Part shown: piece by piece, positions 15,858 through 24,571 of the stretch
How positions within the stretch are numbered: position 1 is the stretch's first letter
How the letters are laid out: each line of letters starts with the position of its first letter
From: Pseudomonadota bacterium
GTDB taxonomy: Bacteria; Pseudomonadota; Gammaproteobacteria; Steroidobacterales; Woeseiaceae
Assembly (NCBI GenBank): GCA_022564475.1
Contig: JADFLJ010000003.1
Coordinates: forward strand, 1 to 38,965
Length of the DNA stretch: 38,965 nt
Direction: 5' to 3'
Notes under the pieces: model-generated
Database searches by the model: none
What the model was told of the DNA's origin: nothing
Seen by the model: the letters and a program-made list of their open reading frames with translations, nothing else
Position numbers and translations under genes: made by a program

Positions 15858-17724
15858 TGCCGATCTCCAGCAACAGTTGATTCATGCGACGCACATACGC
15901 CGCCGGATTCTCCAGCTGCGATCCTTCGGCGAGCAGCGCATGGTCAAGAAGAATATTCGACACTTCGTTGAAACGCGTGTCGTCTTTCTCTCCCGACAGC
16001 CTTTCGACAAGTGGGTGGCCAATATTGATCTCGAGAATTGGCTTCGTCGCAGGAACGCTTTGTCCGCTGGCCTCAAGCATGCGCCGGATTTGCGGTGCCA
16101 GTTCATCCGCTGCCGACACCACACAGGCCGGCGAATCGACCAGTCGCCGGCTCACATTGACTGCCTCTACACGATCCTTCAACACTTTCTTTATCTTCTT
16201 GAGCAGTGGTTTGTGCTCTTCATTGCTGGCATCGCGTGTTATCTCGCCGTCACTGTCCGGCAGGCTGAGCTGCTCGCGCGCAATATCCGCGAAGGCTTTG
16301 CCGTCAAACTCCATCAGATGCTCGACAACCCAGCTATCGATCGGATCCGTGAGCAGCAGCACTTCGATGCCCTTGTCTCGCAATTGCTCGAGATGCGGGC
16401 TGGCGGCCGCCGTCGCGTAGTTGTCCGCCAGCAGGTAGTAGATTTTCTCCTGGCCATCGGTCATGCGCGACAGGTAATCGTCGAGTGTCTGCGTCTGTTT
16501 GCCGCTGGAATCCTGCGTCGAAGCAAAACGCAGTAATTTGGCAATCTTGTCTTTATTGGAATGATCTTCAACAAGACCTTCTTTAAAGACAGTTCCGAAA
16601 TTTTCCCAGAACGCCGCGTAGTCCGCACTCTCTTTCTTCGCAAGCTTCTTCAGCATGTCGAGCGTACGCCGCGTTAGCGCGCTGCGCATCGCAGTCAATT
16701 CAGCGTTTTGTTGCAACATTTCGCGCGATATATTCAGAGGCAAGTCGGATGAGTCAATGACGCCCTTGACGAATCTCAAATACAACGGCAGGAATTGTTC
16801 CGCATCATCCATGATGAACACGCGCTTCACATAGAACTTGAGGCCGCGTGGTGCCTCCCGATTCCACAGATCGAAGGGCTGCGTGGACGGGATATAGAGC
16901 AGGCTCGTGTAATCGCGTTTTCCCTCGACATGATTATGGCTCCAGCACAATGGATCGGAGAAATCGTGCGACACCTGCTTGTAGAATTCTTTGTATTCGT
17001 CATCGGACACATCGCTGCGTGAACGGGTCCAGAGCGCAGTCGCCGAGTTGACGACCTTGTCATCATCACTCGCTCCGGCCGCCGCGACCGTCACCGGGAA
17101 GCCGATGTGGTCTGAATACTTGCGTATCAGTGATTCGATACGAAACGCCTCGGCAAATTCTGTCTCGCCTTCTTTCAGGTGCAACGTGACTCGCGTACCG
17201 CGTTCGGATCGCTCGATCGTCTCGATTGTAAATTCGCCCTGACCATCCGATTCCCATCGAACCGCCTCGCCGTCCTTAAGCCCCGCACGACGCGTCTCCA
17301 CAATCACGCGATCAGCGACGATAAAGGACGAATAAAACCCGACACCGAACTGACCGATGAGCTGTGCGTCTTTTTGCTCATCGCCCGTCATGTGCTGCAG
17401 GAAATCGGCCGTCCCGGAGCGCGCGATCGTGCCGAGATTGTCGATCAGTTCGTCACGCGACATGCCGATGCCGTTGTCCATCACCGTGATCGTCTTGTCG
17501 TCGCCGCTGTACTCGATACGAATGCCCAAATCCGGGTCATCACCCAGTAATTCGGGAGACTCGATTGCCTCAAAGCGCAGCCTGTCGGCCGCGTCCGACG
17601 CGTTCGAGATCAATTCACGAAGGAAGATTTCCTTGTTGCTGTAGAGAGAATGAATCATCAGCTTCAATAGCTGACGCACCTCGGTCTGAAAGCCGAGTGT
17701 CTCCGGGCCTTTGGATTTGGTCAC
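15850..17724 (-). CDS. htpG: Molecular chaperone HtpG (Hsp90)
   Basis: Cytosolic ATP-dependent chaperone. Seen: N-terminal [19 protein letters not shown], the ATP site [15 protein letters not shown] with the catalytic Glu and Asn, [19 protein letters not shown], and the [15 protein letters not shown] lid; the middle domain has [29 protein letters not shown] and the C-terminal dimer region is complete. I chose GTG 17724, which begins just before family similarity, has AGGAG about 11 bp upstream and gives 624 residues, the usual length. The frame is open to 17898 without support. A heat-shock type promoter lies at 17761-17787. Confidence 0.97.
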   Translation of the reverse strand: MTKSKGPETLGFQTEVRQLLKLMIHSLYSNKEIFLRELISNASDAADRLRFEAIESPELLGDDPDLGIRIEYSGDDKTITVMDNGIGMSRDELIDNLGTIARSGTADFLQHMTGDEQKDAQLIGQFGVGFYSSFIVADRVIVETRRAGLKDGEAVRWESDGQGEFTIETIERSERGTRVTLHLKEGETEFAEAFRIESLIRKYSDHIGFPVTVAAAGASDDDKVVNSATALWTRSRSDVSDDEYKEFYKQVSHDFSDPLCWSHNHVEGKRDYTSLLYIPSTQPFDLWNREAPRGLKFYVKRVFIMDDAEQFLPLYLRFVKGVIDSSDLPLNISREMLQQNAELTAMRSALTRRTLDMLKKLAKKESADYAAFWENFGTVFKEGLVEDHSNKDKIAKLLRFASTQDSSGKQTQTLDDYLSRMTDGQEKIYYLLADNYATAAASPHLEQLRDKGIEVLLLTDPIDSWVVEHLMEFDGKAFADIAREQLSLPDSDGEITRDASNEEHKPLLKKIKKVLKDRVEAVNVSRRLVDSPACVVSAADELAPQIRRMLEASGQSVPATKPILEINIGHPLVERLSGEKDDTRFNEVSNILLDHALLAEGSQLENPAAYVRRMNQLLLEIGSD

Positions 17725-17760
17725 GCCTTGAACTCCTGGAACGGGAAAGCAGGCCAACAC

Positions 17761-17787
17761 GATAGGGCCTCGGCGAACTATTTCAAG
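17761..17787 (-). promoter_or_regulatory. Sigma-32 (RpoH) type promoter of htpG
   Basis: On the minus strand CTTGAAA (17787-17781) is followed by a 13-bp spacer and CCCTATC (17767-17761). The known sigma-32 consensus is CTTGAAA, 11-15 bp, CCCCATnT, and E. coli htpG has a closely similar site. The -35 box lies in the last codons of the upstream small gene. Predicted start of transcription is near 17754, about 30 bp ahead of the GTG. Confidence 0.7.
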
Positions 17788-18011
17788 GGCTTTGTGGCCG
17801 TACTGTACAACAGAGTCACCAATAGAATCGTAACAATCGCCATGGCGAGCGGTGGTTTTGCCAGAGCGATGAGGATACCGCCCAGTTGCAACAAACAAAT
17901 TGCCGCCGTCGCCAGCGCGAACAATGCGAGGCTGCGCATGTAATCCGCTTTGAGGTATAGCACGCCGACGATATCGTCGAGGTCATCCCAGTATTGAAGA
18001 ACCCGTTCCAT
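17778..18011 (-). CDS. Small two-segment membrane protein, unknown
   Basis: Not recognised. A 77-residue protein with an acidic N-terminus (YWDDLDD) followed by two hydrophobic segments at about residues 26-47 and 52-70 and a short basic end (TKPLK). The segments are separated by a tight turn AKPP. The start ATG 18011 has only AGGCG at a long distance. It lies 53 bp upstream of htpG on the same strand, and its last codons form part of the htpG heat-shock promoter, so the downstream gene can also be transcribed independently. Coding potential is plausible but not certain. Confidence 0.5.
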   Translation of the reverse strand: MERVLQYWDDLDDIVGVLYLKADYMRSLALFALATAAICLLQLGGILIALAKPPLAMAIVTILLVTLLYSTATKPLK

Positions 18012-18028
18012 GGTGCAGGCTGATTCGC

Positions 18029-18214
18029 CTAACGCACTATTGTCAGCATCGGTCGGCCGCTCTTGCTAGCGCTCGTGTCGGCGTCGAGCATCGCTGCGTC
18101 GTTCGATTGCTTCGCGTGTGCGATGGCCCTGTGGAACAGATCCCATCGCTGCCGAGCTGATTCGTTTTTGAGTACAGCAGTCGGCGTTTCGTTTTTTGTG
18201 TATTTTGTAGACAT
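18029..18214 (-). CDS. Small basic protein, unknown
   Basis: Not recognised. From ATG 18214 it is 61 residues: a Lys/Thr/Asn-rich start (STKYTKNET), a central helix with RQRWDLFHRAIAHAKQS and a Ser/Lys-rich end with GRPMLTIVR. The frame is open to an earlier ATG at 18271 (80 residues), but GGACA lies 5 bp before 18214 and the internal start begins a more hydrophilic, better-behaved protein. It lies 17 bp upstream of the membrane protein gene. A TATAGT at about 18260 on the minus strand may be its -10. Confidence is limited by its small size. Confidence 0.4.
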   Translation of the reverse strand: MSTKYTKNETPTAVLKNESARQRWDLFHRAIAHAKQSNDAAMLDADTSASKSGRPMLTIVR

Positions 18215-18297
18215 ACAGTGTCCGTAAAAATCCGTTTTCAATAGACAGTCAGTAAACGTGACTATAGGCACGTCACCTGACAGGCTCCGTGAGGCAG

Positions 18298-18311
18298 ATC
18301 ACAAATGTGAT
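18298..18311. promoter_or_regulatory. Perfect palindrome ATCACA-AA-TGTGAT
   Basis: A 14-bp perfect dyad about 85 bp upstream of the 61-residue gene's start. It is shaped like a repressor or activator operator. It is not a CRP site, because the half-sites point the opposite way to TGTGA-N6-TCACA. Confidence 0.3.
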
Positions 18312-18428
18312 TTGATGTTGCTTATGCAGGGGATCAATAGCGAAAAACCAGACACAGTACCGCTTTCAAGCGTGTTTCGTTAGACAATTTCTGTCTTCCC
18401 GGGCAGTGACGGCAGCCCGAATGCAACA

Positions 18429-18446
18429 CGCCGACAAATGTCGGCG
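18429..18446. other. Hairpin downstream of the 91-residue protein gene
   Basis: CGCCGAC and GTCGGCG pair perfectly around AAAT. It lies 31 bp past the minus-strand stop at 18478. No T-run follows on either strand, so a classical intrinsic terminator is unlikely; it may mark the 3' end of that transcript. The rest of 18272-18477 shows no gene. Confidence 0.35.
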
Positions 18447-18477
18447 AGCAACGAAATAAAGGAGTGTCGCGGTTTAA

Positions 18478-18753
18478 CTAAAAGTCTGAGTCGTCGCTCT
18501 GATCGTCCGACCAGTTGCGTTTAACCTGCTCAGTCCAGTTCCGATATCCATTCCACGTATACAACGATGGGTCTATGCCGCTGCGGCGACCGCGCGGTGC
18601 GGGCGCCTTCGAAATCCATCGACGATATTGTTGCCAGCCGTCGGCATCGTTTGCAGCCGATTGTTCCGGCACCACTTTGTTACTGGAGCTGGCGGGCAAC
18701 GAACTATCTTCCTTGTAGTCGTCTACCCATTTGATGGTCTTTGTATCAGCCAT
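18478..18753 (-). CDS. Conserved-looking small hydrophilic protein, unknown
   Basis: Not recognised. 91 residues, rich in Trp (six), Asp, Ser and Arg, without hydrophobic segment. Trp/Tyr-Arg motifs recur: WQQYRRWISKAP, RSGIDPSLYTWNGYRNW, and EQVKRNWSDDQ, followed by an acidic tail DDQSDDSDF. The Trp-rich spaced pattern is typical of a real folded or binding protein rather than a random frame. ATG 18753 starts after a weak purine stretch. The 129 bp between this gene and ppnN hold AT-rich sequence with TATAAC and TATAAA-like hexamers, which could be its promoter. Confidence 0.55.
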   Translation of the reverse strand: MADTKTIKWVDDYKEDSSLPASSSNKVVPEQSAANDADGWQQYRRWISKAPAPRGRRSGIDPSLYTWNGYRNWTEQVKRNWSDDQSDDSDF

Positions 18754-18882
18754 TGATCTTGCTCGGTCAATCCTTTGAGCAAATGTTAAGTTCCCTGCGG
18801 GCTAAAGCACAGGAACTGCATCACAATGCCGAACGGTCTTTTTACCTTTTATATCAATATGTTATACGGGTATTTTACTTAA

Positions 18883-20274
18883 TCAGTCGCCGCCGTCCAC
18901 TCGATAGCAGGGAATGTACTCGTCACTTGCCAGTTTCATGCGCCGCTGCTTTACGAATGCTGCGAGCAAATCATCCAACAGCGTCATGATTCGCCCGGAC
19001 CCCGTGATCCGGAATGGGCCGTCTTTCTCGATCAGCGCCAGCGTGTCCTCACGCACGTTTCCCGACACGATGCCCGAAAATACGCGCCGCAAATTGGCCG
19101 CGAGTTCATGCTTCGGCAAATCCTCACTGACATCGAGCGCAGCCATTGATGCATGGGTCGCCTTGAACGGTAGCTGAAAGTCACGATCGATCTTAAGCCG
19201 CCAGTTGAAATAATAGGCGTCACCATTCTGCCTGCGATGTTCGCGCACGCGATCCAGCAAGCCGTTCATTTTGTTCGCAACCGCCGGAGCGTCTCCGATG
19301 ATTATTTCGTAACGACGTTGTGCTTCTTTGCCGAGCGTCGCGCCGACGAATTCGTCGATCTGTCGAAAATAGGGCTCCGCTGACGGCGGGCCCGTCATGA
19401 TCATCGGCATCGGTATGTTCGCGTTGTCCGGGTGCAGCAGCACGCCGAGCAAATACAGGATTTCCTCGGTTGTTCCGGCGCCACCGGGAAGAACAATGAT
19501 GCCGTGGCCGACGCGAACAAATGCTTCGAGCCGTTTTTCCATATCCGGCATGATTACCAGCGAATTGACAATCGGGTTCGGTGACTCCGCGGCAATGATG
19601 CCCGGCTCCGTAATTCCAACGTAGCGACCATTGCGAACCCGTTGTTTCGCATGCCCTATGGTCGCGCCCTTCATGGGCCCTTTCATCGCACCTGGGCCAC
19701 AGCCTGTGCATATATTCAGTTCGCGCAGGCCAAGCTCATAGCCGATCAGCTTGCTGTAGTCGTACTCGTTGCGGCTGATCGCATGACCGCCCCAACAAAC
19801 GACGAGACCCACCTCAGCGGGCAACACGAGCAGACGCGCGTTACGCACGATGTGGAATACGGCATTCGTCGTGCCTTGAGTCGTTTCAAGATCGAAACGC
19901 TCGTCGCCGTGGATCTCATTGCGTGCGAAGACAAGGTCGCGCAGCACGGCAAACAACAGCTCACGCGTGCCACGAATCATTTTGCCGTCCACAAACGCGT
20001 GCGCCGGGGCCGAGGTCAGCGACATTTTCAGACCACGATCTTTTTGCAGGAAGGTGACGTCGAAATTGCTATAGCGGGCAAGAACAGCACGCGCGTCATC
20101 ATTTTCCACGCCCGAATTCAGCACTGCCAGAAGACAGCGCCTCAGCAAGGGGTACAGACCACCCTCACCACTGGATCGCAACAGGTCAACCTCGAACTGC
20201 GAAAGAACTTCCAGGCTGCCCTCCGGCCAAACTTCGGCATCGACGGTGGCAACATCACCCGATGTTTGTGTCAT
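18883..20274 (-). CDS. ppnN: Pyrimidine/purine nucleotide 5'-monophosphate nucleosidase (YgdH)
   Basis: Cytosolic enzyme that splits nucleoside monophosphates into base and ribose-5-phosphate; E. coli PpnN is stimulated by (p)ppGpp. Seen: an N-terminal extension of about 140 residues, the LOG/Rossmann core with VVCWGGHAI, GCGPGAMKGPMKGA, and the active-site motif PGGAGTTEE with the Glu ligands, then a C-terminal domain ending in DEYIPCYRVDGGD. At 463 residues it is full length. AAGGA lies 7 bp before ATG 20274. The L,D-transpeptidase gene ends 14 bp upstream, so the two are probably one operon with mltD. Confidence 0.94.
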   Translation of the reverse strand: MTQTSGDVATVDAEVWPEGSLEVLSQFEVDLLRSSGEGGLYPLLRRCLLAVLNSGVENDDARAVLARYSNFDVTFLQKDRGLKMSLTSAPAHAFVDGKMIRGTRELLFAVLRDLVFARNEIHGDERFDLETTQGTTNAVFHIVRNARLLVLPAEVGLVVCWGGHAISRNEYDYSKLIGYELGLRELNICTGCGPGAMKGPMKGATIGHAKQRVRNGRYVGITEPGIIAAESPNPIVNSLVIMPDMEKRLEAFVRVGHGIIVLPGGAGTTEEILYLLGVLLHPDNANIPMPMIMTGPPSAEPYFRQIDEFVGATLGKEAQRRYEIIIGDAPAVANKMNGLLDRVREHRRQNGDAYYFNWRLKIDRDFQLPFKATHASMAALDVSEDLPKHELAANLRRVFSGIVSGNVREDTLALIEKDGPFRITGSGRIMTLLDDLLAAFVKQRRMKLASDEYIPCYRVDGGD

Positions 20275-20288
20275 CGTTCGATCCTTGG

Positions 20289-20807
20289 TCAGGGACGAAT
20301 TTCGATCGGCGTATTTTCGCCCGTCATCAGCCAGATATCGATCATGTCTGAGTTCGAAACCGCGATACAGCCATTGGTCCAGTCCTGGGTGTGATAATAG
20401 GTCTCCGATTTGGTCGGGACGTTGGGCTGCCCGTGGATCATGATCGCACCACCGGGCTCGACGCCTTTTTGGCGTGCCTTACGACGATCCTGCTGGTTCG
20501 GATAGGAGACATGAATGGACAGGAAAAACTCGCTGTTCGGATTTCGCCGGTCGAGACGGTAGCGGCCCTCCGGTGTCCTGAAATCCCCTTCCCGCGTCTT
20601 GTCGCCGTCTGGCTGAATTCCGAGCGCAATGTCGAACGTGCGAAAAATTTCTCCATCCTGTAGCAGGTAAAGTTTGCGCGCGGCCTTTTCGATGATGACG
20701 CTATCGGCCACGGGAAATTCATCAGCACTGACCGGGCTTAGCCAGCCGATACCAAGCAAGCCTGCCAGAACAATGGCTCGGTTAATCTTTTGTCTGCATA
20801 AGCTCAT
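20289..20807 (-). CDS. L,D-transpeptidase (YkuD domain), exported
   Basis: Periplasmic enzyme family that makes 3-3 peptidoglycan cross-links or attaches lipoproteins. Seen: signal sequence at about residues 8-27 ending VSADEF, then IEKAARKLYLLQDGE, GIQPDGDKTREGDFRTPEG, IMIHGQP with the catalytic His and NGCIAVSNSDM with the catalytic Cys. The product is short (172 residues) and has no LysM. I chose ATG 20807, which precedes the signal peptide; the open frame to 21074 overlaps the next gene and lacks support. GGGAG is about 13 bp upstream. It may be a divergent YkuD member such as the YafK/Ycfs-like type. Confidence 0.88.
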   Translation of the reverse strand: MSLCRQKINRAIVLAGLLGIGWLSPVSADEFPVADSVIIEKAARKLYLLQDGEIFRTFDIALGIQPDGDKTREGDFRTPEGRYRLDRRNPNSEFFLSIHVSYPNQQDRRKARQKGVEPGGAIMIHGQPNVPTKSETYYHTQDWTNGCIAVSNSDMIDIWLMTGENTPIEIRP

Positions 20808-20850
20808 GGATTTCGCGTAACTCCCGAAACTAAAAAAGACCTCAGCCGTA

Positions 20851-21249
20851 TCAAACGCTGCGGCCGACGATCCAGCCAATGGCGAAGCCGACAAGACCGG
20901 CCCCGAACGTATAATAAGGTAGATAATGAAATAACTGGCCACCTCCCTCGTCAAACATACCGTCGAGATTGACAGAATACGCGTAGTGCAGGTAGGCAGA
21001 AAGCCCGATCGCCGGAATCGCAAATCCCAGCGTGCCAAGCGGCATCTGCCAGCCCCTCGCGGACCAATGACCACGACCGCGCCACAACGTCAATGCAGAT
21101 AGAAACACAATCATCAGTGGTGGCACGAGGTTGCGCATCACATAAGTGCCACCCTCTTGCACGTCATGTATCCAATAGGCCAGAGCCAGAACCAGGGCCA
21201 GGACAGGCAACAGGCTCGCAAGGCCGCGCTTCACGTTAGCGCCGATCAT
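20851..21249 (-). CDS. Small integral membrane protein, unknown
   Basis: Not recognised. 132 residues with four probable membrane segments, about 11-27, 39-57, 70-92 and 112-130, with loops holding YWIHDVQEGG and HYAYSVNLDGMFDEGG. Its start overlaps the mltD stop in ATGA, which implies coupled translation. The L,D-transpeptidase start is 43 bp downstream. Lying between a lytic transglycosylase and a transpeptidase suggests an envelope role. No close family comes to mind. Confidence 0.72.
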   Translation of the reverse strand: MIGANVKRGLASLLPVLALVLALAYWIHDVQEGGTYVMRNLVPPLMIVFLSALTLWRGRGHWSARGWQMPLGTLGFAIPAIGLSAYLHYAYSVNLDGMFDEGGGQLFHYLPYYTFGAGLVGFAIGWIVGRSV

Positions 21250-23189
21250 GAGCTGCTGCTGTCCGCCAATATCGGGAACCGCACGGTGACGCCAGGGCGA
21301 ATCCTGTGCAGATCAAGGCCCGGATTGTATTGTCGAAACAACCAGATCGGCACGTCGTACTGACGCAACGACAAGATCCAGACCGACTCACCACTCTTGA
21401 TCACGTGTTCAGCGACACCCGTAATAATGTGTTCGCGAAAAAATCCGTCCTGTTCGACACGATGGTAGGCAATCCGCCGGCTTTCGAAAGTGCTGATGTC
21501 GATATCCGCTATTTCCAATTCGATACGCTGACCGACGGCCAGCGGCGTACGAAAAGCCAAACCATTGATATCGCGCAGACGCTGCGTGCGAATGCCAAGC
21601 CAGTCTGCAAAGTGTCCCAGTGTTTCCAGTGATTGAACCTCGATCGTCAGATCGTTAGCAACACTGTAGTCGCTGGGATCGGCAAGCAACGGGTTCTCAA
21701 GCACGGTCGTCGAGACGCTCGTTTCGAACGCGACAGCAACTGTACCTGGGTCAGTGTCAGTGTCCGCAACAACGACAGGACTCTCAACAGCAACAGGACT
21801 CTCAACAACGATGGCATCCGTAACTGTGGGCGCGACTGTTGCCGTCGCTGCTATCACCGCGGGCGCGGGCCCGGCTGCCGGCAATCGCAGCTGTTGACCT
21901 GCGCGAATTCGATGCCGGCTTCCGAGATTATTCAATGCTGACAGAGTCGACACGCGCGTCTTGTAAGTCTCTGCGATCTGCGACAAGGTGTCGCCGCGTA
22001 CGACAGTATGAAAAAGATCCGGCAACTGTTCCGACGACCATTGCTGCGCCGGAATCTGTGCCAGCAATTCGTCAATGGGCGAATCAAGCGTCGCCGTCGG
22101 CATGCGCACATCGAATCCCTTCGGCAGATTCTTGCTGCCTTGCCAAATCGTCGCCTGCAAAGATGGATTGTGACGCGCAAGCTGGGATGGCGTCACACCC
22201 AGCGCGGCGCTCAGGTCATTGACGGCTATGTAGCCACTAAGCGCCGCCTGCGCGTATTGGGTTGGCTGCTCACGCGTAACGCCCGGGAAGTATTTTTCCG
22301 GATCCTGGTCCACAGCCATCGCGGCGAGAAACGCAACATAAAAATTTCGCGACGCAAAACCAAATGTTCGACCGTTGTAATTGCGCAGGATTTCGACATA
22401 GCTCGTATCCCCGTACTGCCGCATCGCGCGCCGCACTCCGGCGAGCCCGTGGTTGTAAGCCGTAATCGCCATTGGCCAGTTGCCGGTTATTGAATAGTTG
22501 TGCGCAAGCAGCTTGCCGGCACCGCTTGTTGCGGCGAAAGGATCGTTACGCTCATCGATAACATGATCGACACGCATATAGCGTCGCGCCGTACTGCGTG
22601 TGAATTGCCAGATACCTGAAGCGCCAACATGCGAGCGTGCATTCGGGTTATAGGAAGACTCCACGTGCGGCAATGCCGCAAGCTCTATCGGCACGCCGAG
22701 AGCAGTAAACTCTTCGTTGATATAGTCGCGCCAACGTCCCGAGCGCGCGAGTCCATCTCTAAAGCGATCCGACAGTCCCTGCTGATACCGAACCCGGCCC
22801 ACGGCCGCCTGCAAGCTTTCATTGCTCACGTCATCGGGCCACAAGGCGAGCACGCGTGCCTCCTCGGCGTCCAGGTTTTCGCGCTTGCCACTCGCCAGAG
22901 ATCGCAGCACAAGCTGCAATTTCTTGCGCCGATCACCGGTCCGTCGTTGCCGCTCACGCCGCGACAATGTTGCAGGCATGGCCAGGGTCTCGTAAACAAC
23001 GCCTAAATGACGACTGTCATGCAAGACACCCATATCACTGTCATAGCGCGTAAAAATCGACTTCCAGAATTCGACATCCGCATCGAGTTCCTGTGGCTGT
23101 GGAAAGGTTTCATCGATCGCCTGCGCGAATGCGGGCAATGCAAATAAAAGGACAAGGATCAGTAATAAAACGGGGCGTATTATTGTCAT
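21246..23189 (-). CDS. mltD: Membrane-bound lytic murein transglycosylase D
   Basis: Cleaves glycan strands of peptidoglycan with formation of 1,6-anhydro ends. Seen: signal sequence ending ALPAFAQA (23 residues), SLT domain with catalytic Glu177 in PHVESSYNP, GASGIWQF and ITAYNHGLAGVRRAM; LysM at about 394-437 (HTVVRGDTLSQIAETYKTR) and a second LysM at about 595-640. A Val/Thr-rich linker sits between, containing a short duplicated ESPV repeat, and a degenerate LysM-like region (about 540-580). No lipobox Cys is visible, so it may be soluble periplasmic or membrane-associated differently. The gene is divergent from the aspartoacylase-like gene. Confidence 0.94.
   Translation of the reverse strand: MTIIRPVLLLILVLLFALPAFAQAIDETFPQPQELDADVEFWKSIFTRYDSDMGVLHDSRHLGVVYETLAMPATLSRRERQRRTGDRRKKLQLVLRSLASGKRENLDAEEARVLALWPDDVSNESLQAAVGRVRYQQGLSDRFRDGLARSGRWRDYINEEFTALGVPIELAALPHVESSYNPNARSHVGASGIWQFTRSTARRYMRVDHVIDERNDPFAATSGAGKLLAHNYSITGNWPMAITAYNHGLAGVRRAMRQYGDTSYVEILRNYNGRTFGFASRNFYVAFLAAMAVDQDPEKYFPGVTREQPTQYAQAALSGYIAVNDLSAALGVTPSQLARHNPSLQATIWQGSKNLPKGFDVRMPTATLDSPIDELLAQIPAQQWSSEQLPDLFHTVVRGDTLSQIAETYKTRVSTLSALNNLGSRHRIRAGQQLRLPAAGPAPAVIAATATVAPTVTDAIVVESPVAVESPVVVADTDTDPGTVAVAFETSVSTTVLENPLLADPSDYSVANDLTIEVQSLETLGHFADWLGIRTQRLRDINGLAFRTPLAVGQRIELEIADIDISTFESRRIAYHRVEQDGFFREHIITGVAEHVIKSGESVWILSLRQYDVPIWLFRQYNPGLDLHRIRPGVTVRFPILADSSSS
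21775..21810. repeat. Two-copy 18-bp tandem repeat inside mltD
   Basis: ACAGGACTCTCAACA occurs at 21775 and 21793 with 18-bp spacing. It encodes the ESPV...ESPV duplication in the Val-rich linker and looks like a slippage product. Confidence 0.75.
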
Positions 23190-23328
23190 TTAGATTAATT
23201 CAAGTTCCAATCGTAAATTCTTGACTAGCATCACAGAAAAATTCGCGAAATTGCCGTACTTTTAACGATGCTAAAGGGCTTTGCTGGCCTCGGCAAATTG
23301 TCGCAATTGGGCCCGCAACACCAAATCA

Positions 23329-24525
23329 ATGACTATTGATCCTCAAAAAGCTGTTTTTGGCCGAATTCTGTTCGGATTTTTTCTGACTTTCGCCGTTGGA
23401 ATCACCGCAGCAGACGACAAATTGGCAGCTACGCAGTCCGACGACACCTCACCCGCCGAGGCAATTGAGACTGTAAACGAGGCTGATAATTCACTGCGAA
23501 TACTCGGCACGGACATCGCAGCGGGTACATCGCAGCGCCTAAGCTGGACTGCGACCCAATTATTCGAGGGTGTCTCGGTAGCAACACCGGTCCTCGTCAT
23601 CAATGGTGCCAAACCCGGCCCGACCTTGTGCCTGACGGCAGCAATACACGGCGACGAACTGAACGGAATCGAGATGGTGCGCAGAATCATGCACGACATC
23701 TCGCCCGACGATCGCTCCGGGGCCATCGTGGGCGTGCCCATTGTCAACGTGCAGGGCTTTCGGCGCGGATCCCGGTATCTCCCCGATCGACGCGACTTGA
23801 ATCGCGCCTTCCCCGGTAATCCCAAGGGCAGCGCGGCGGCACGAATTGCCGACTCATTCTTCAAGAACGTTGTTACACATTGCGATGCACTGGTTGACCT
23901 GCACACAGGTTCGTTCGAGCGTACAAATCTGCCACAGATTCGCGCCGACCTCAGGGATCCCGATATCGTTGAGCTGGCTCAGGGTTTTGGTGGCACCGTC
24001 ATTCTGCACAGCAAGCCCCGCGTCGGCACGCTGCGTTACGCCGCGACGAAAGCAGGCATCCCGACACTCACGCTCGAGGCCGGGGGTCCCATGCAGCTTG
24101 AGCTGAACGAGGTCAAACAGGGAGTGAAAGGTATCGAGTCCTTGCTTGGCTACCTGGGCATGACGCGCAGAGCGCGCTTCTGGGGCAATCCTGAGCCGGT
24201 TTACTACCGCTCAACCTGGGTGCGGGCCGACTCCGGAGGCATCCTGTTTGCCGACGTTAGTCTGGGCGCGACCGTGCGCAAAGGGGATTTACTCGGCACG
24301 ATCACAGACCCGATGAGTAACAAGCACGCCAGTTTGTACGCACCTTACACGGGACGAATTATTGGCATGGCACGTAACCAGGTCGTCATGCCAGGATTCG
24401 CGGCCTTTCATGTTGGCATCCAGACCGACGAAGCGCCGACGGATGAAGCCGAAAACGCTGTCACCAAAGATGCAGAAGCGACGGCCAGCGATGAAGCCTA
24501 TATCGACGGAATTTCCGAAGAATAG
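23329..24525 (+). CDS. Exported succinylglutamate desuccinylase/aspartoacylase-family protein
   Basis: Zinc-dependent M14-like amidohydrolase family (AstE/AspA). Seen: N-terminal signal at about residues 10-28 (LFGFFLTFAVGITAADD), zinc motif HGDELNGIE, RDLNRAFPG, DLHTG with the third zinc ligand, and TLEAGGP. The C-terminal part (about 280-370) has FADVSLGATVRKGDLLGTI followed by YAPYTGRIIG, a lipoyl-like barrel typical of these proteins. The last 30 residues are acidic. An upstream TTG (23281) adds 16 residues without support; ATG 23329 starts the signal. Substrate is unknown; export suggests an external N-acyl amino acid or peptide, not the AST arginine pathway. Confidence 0.88.
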   Translation: MTIDPQKAVFGRILFGFFLTFAVGITAADDKLAATQSDDTSPAEAIETVNEADNSLRILGTDIAAGTSQRLSWTATQLFEGVSVATPVLVINGAKPGPTLCLTAAIHGDELNGIEMVRRIMHDISPDDRSGAIVGVPIVNVQGFRRGSRYLPDRRDLNRAFPGNPKGSAAARIADSFFKNVVTHCDALVDLHTGSFERTNLPQIRADLRDPDIVELAQGFGGTVILHSKPRVGTLRYAATKAGIPTLTLEAGGPMQLELNEVKQGVKGIESLLGYLGMTRRARFWGNPEPVYYRSTWVRADSGGILFADVSLGATVRKGDLLGTITDPMSNKHASLYAPYTGRIIGMARNQVVMPGFAAFHVGIQTDEAPTDEAENAVTKDAEATASDEAYIDGISEE

Positions 24526-24571
24526 ATCGCCACTGGACTACAGCTCCGACACTTCATAAGCTGCCACCATC

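Noticed and set aside
17725-17898. 58-residue N-terminal extension of HtpG
   Set aside because: It covers the heat-shock promoter and the end of the small upstream gene, and does not resemble HtpG.
18298-18311. CRP binding site
   Set aside because: The half-sites are inverted relative to TGTGA-N6-TCACA.
19642-20394. 250-residue plus-strand frame opposite ppnN and the L,D-transpeptidase
   Set aside because: Both opposite genes have intact motifs; the frame has none.
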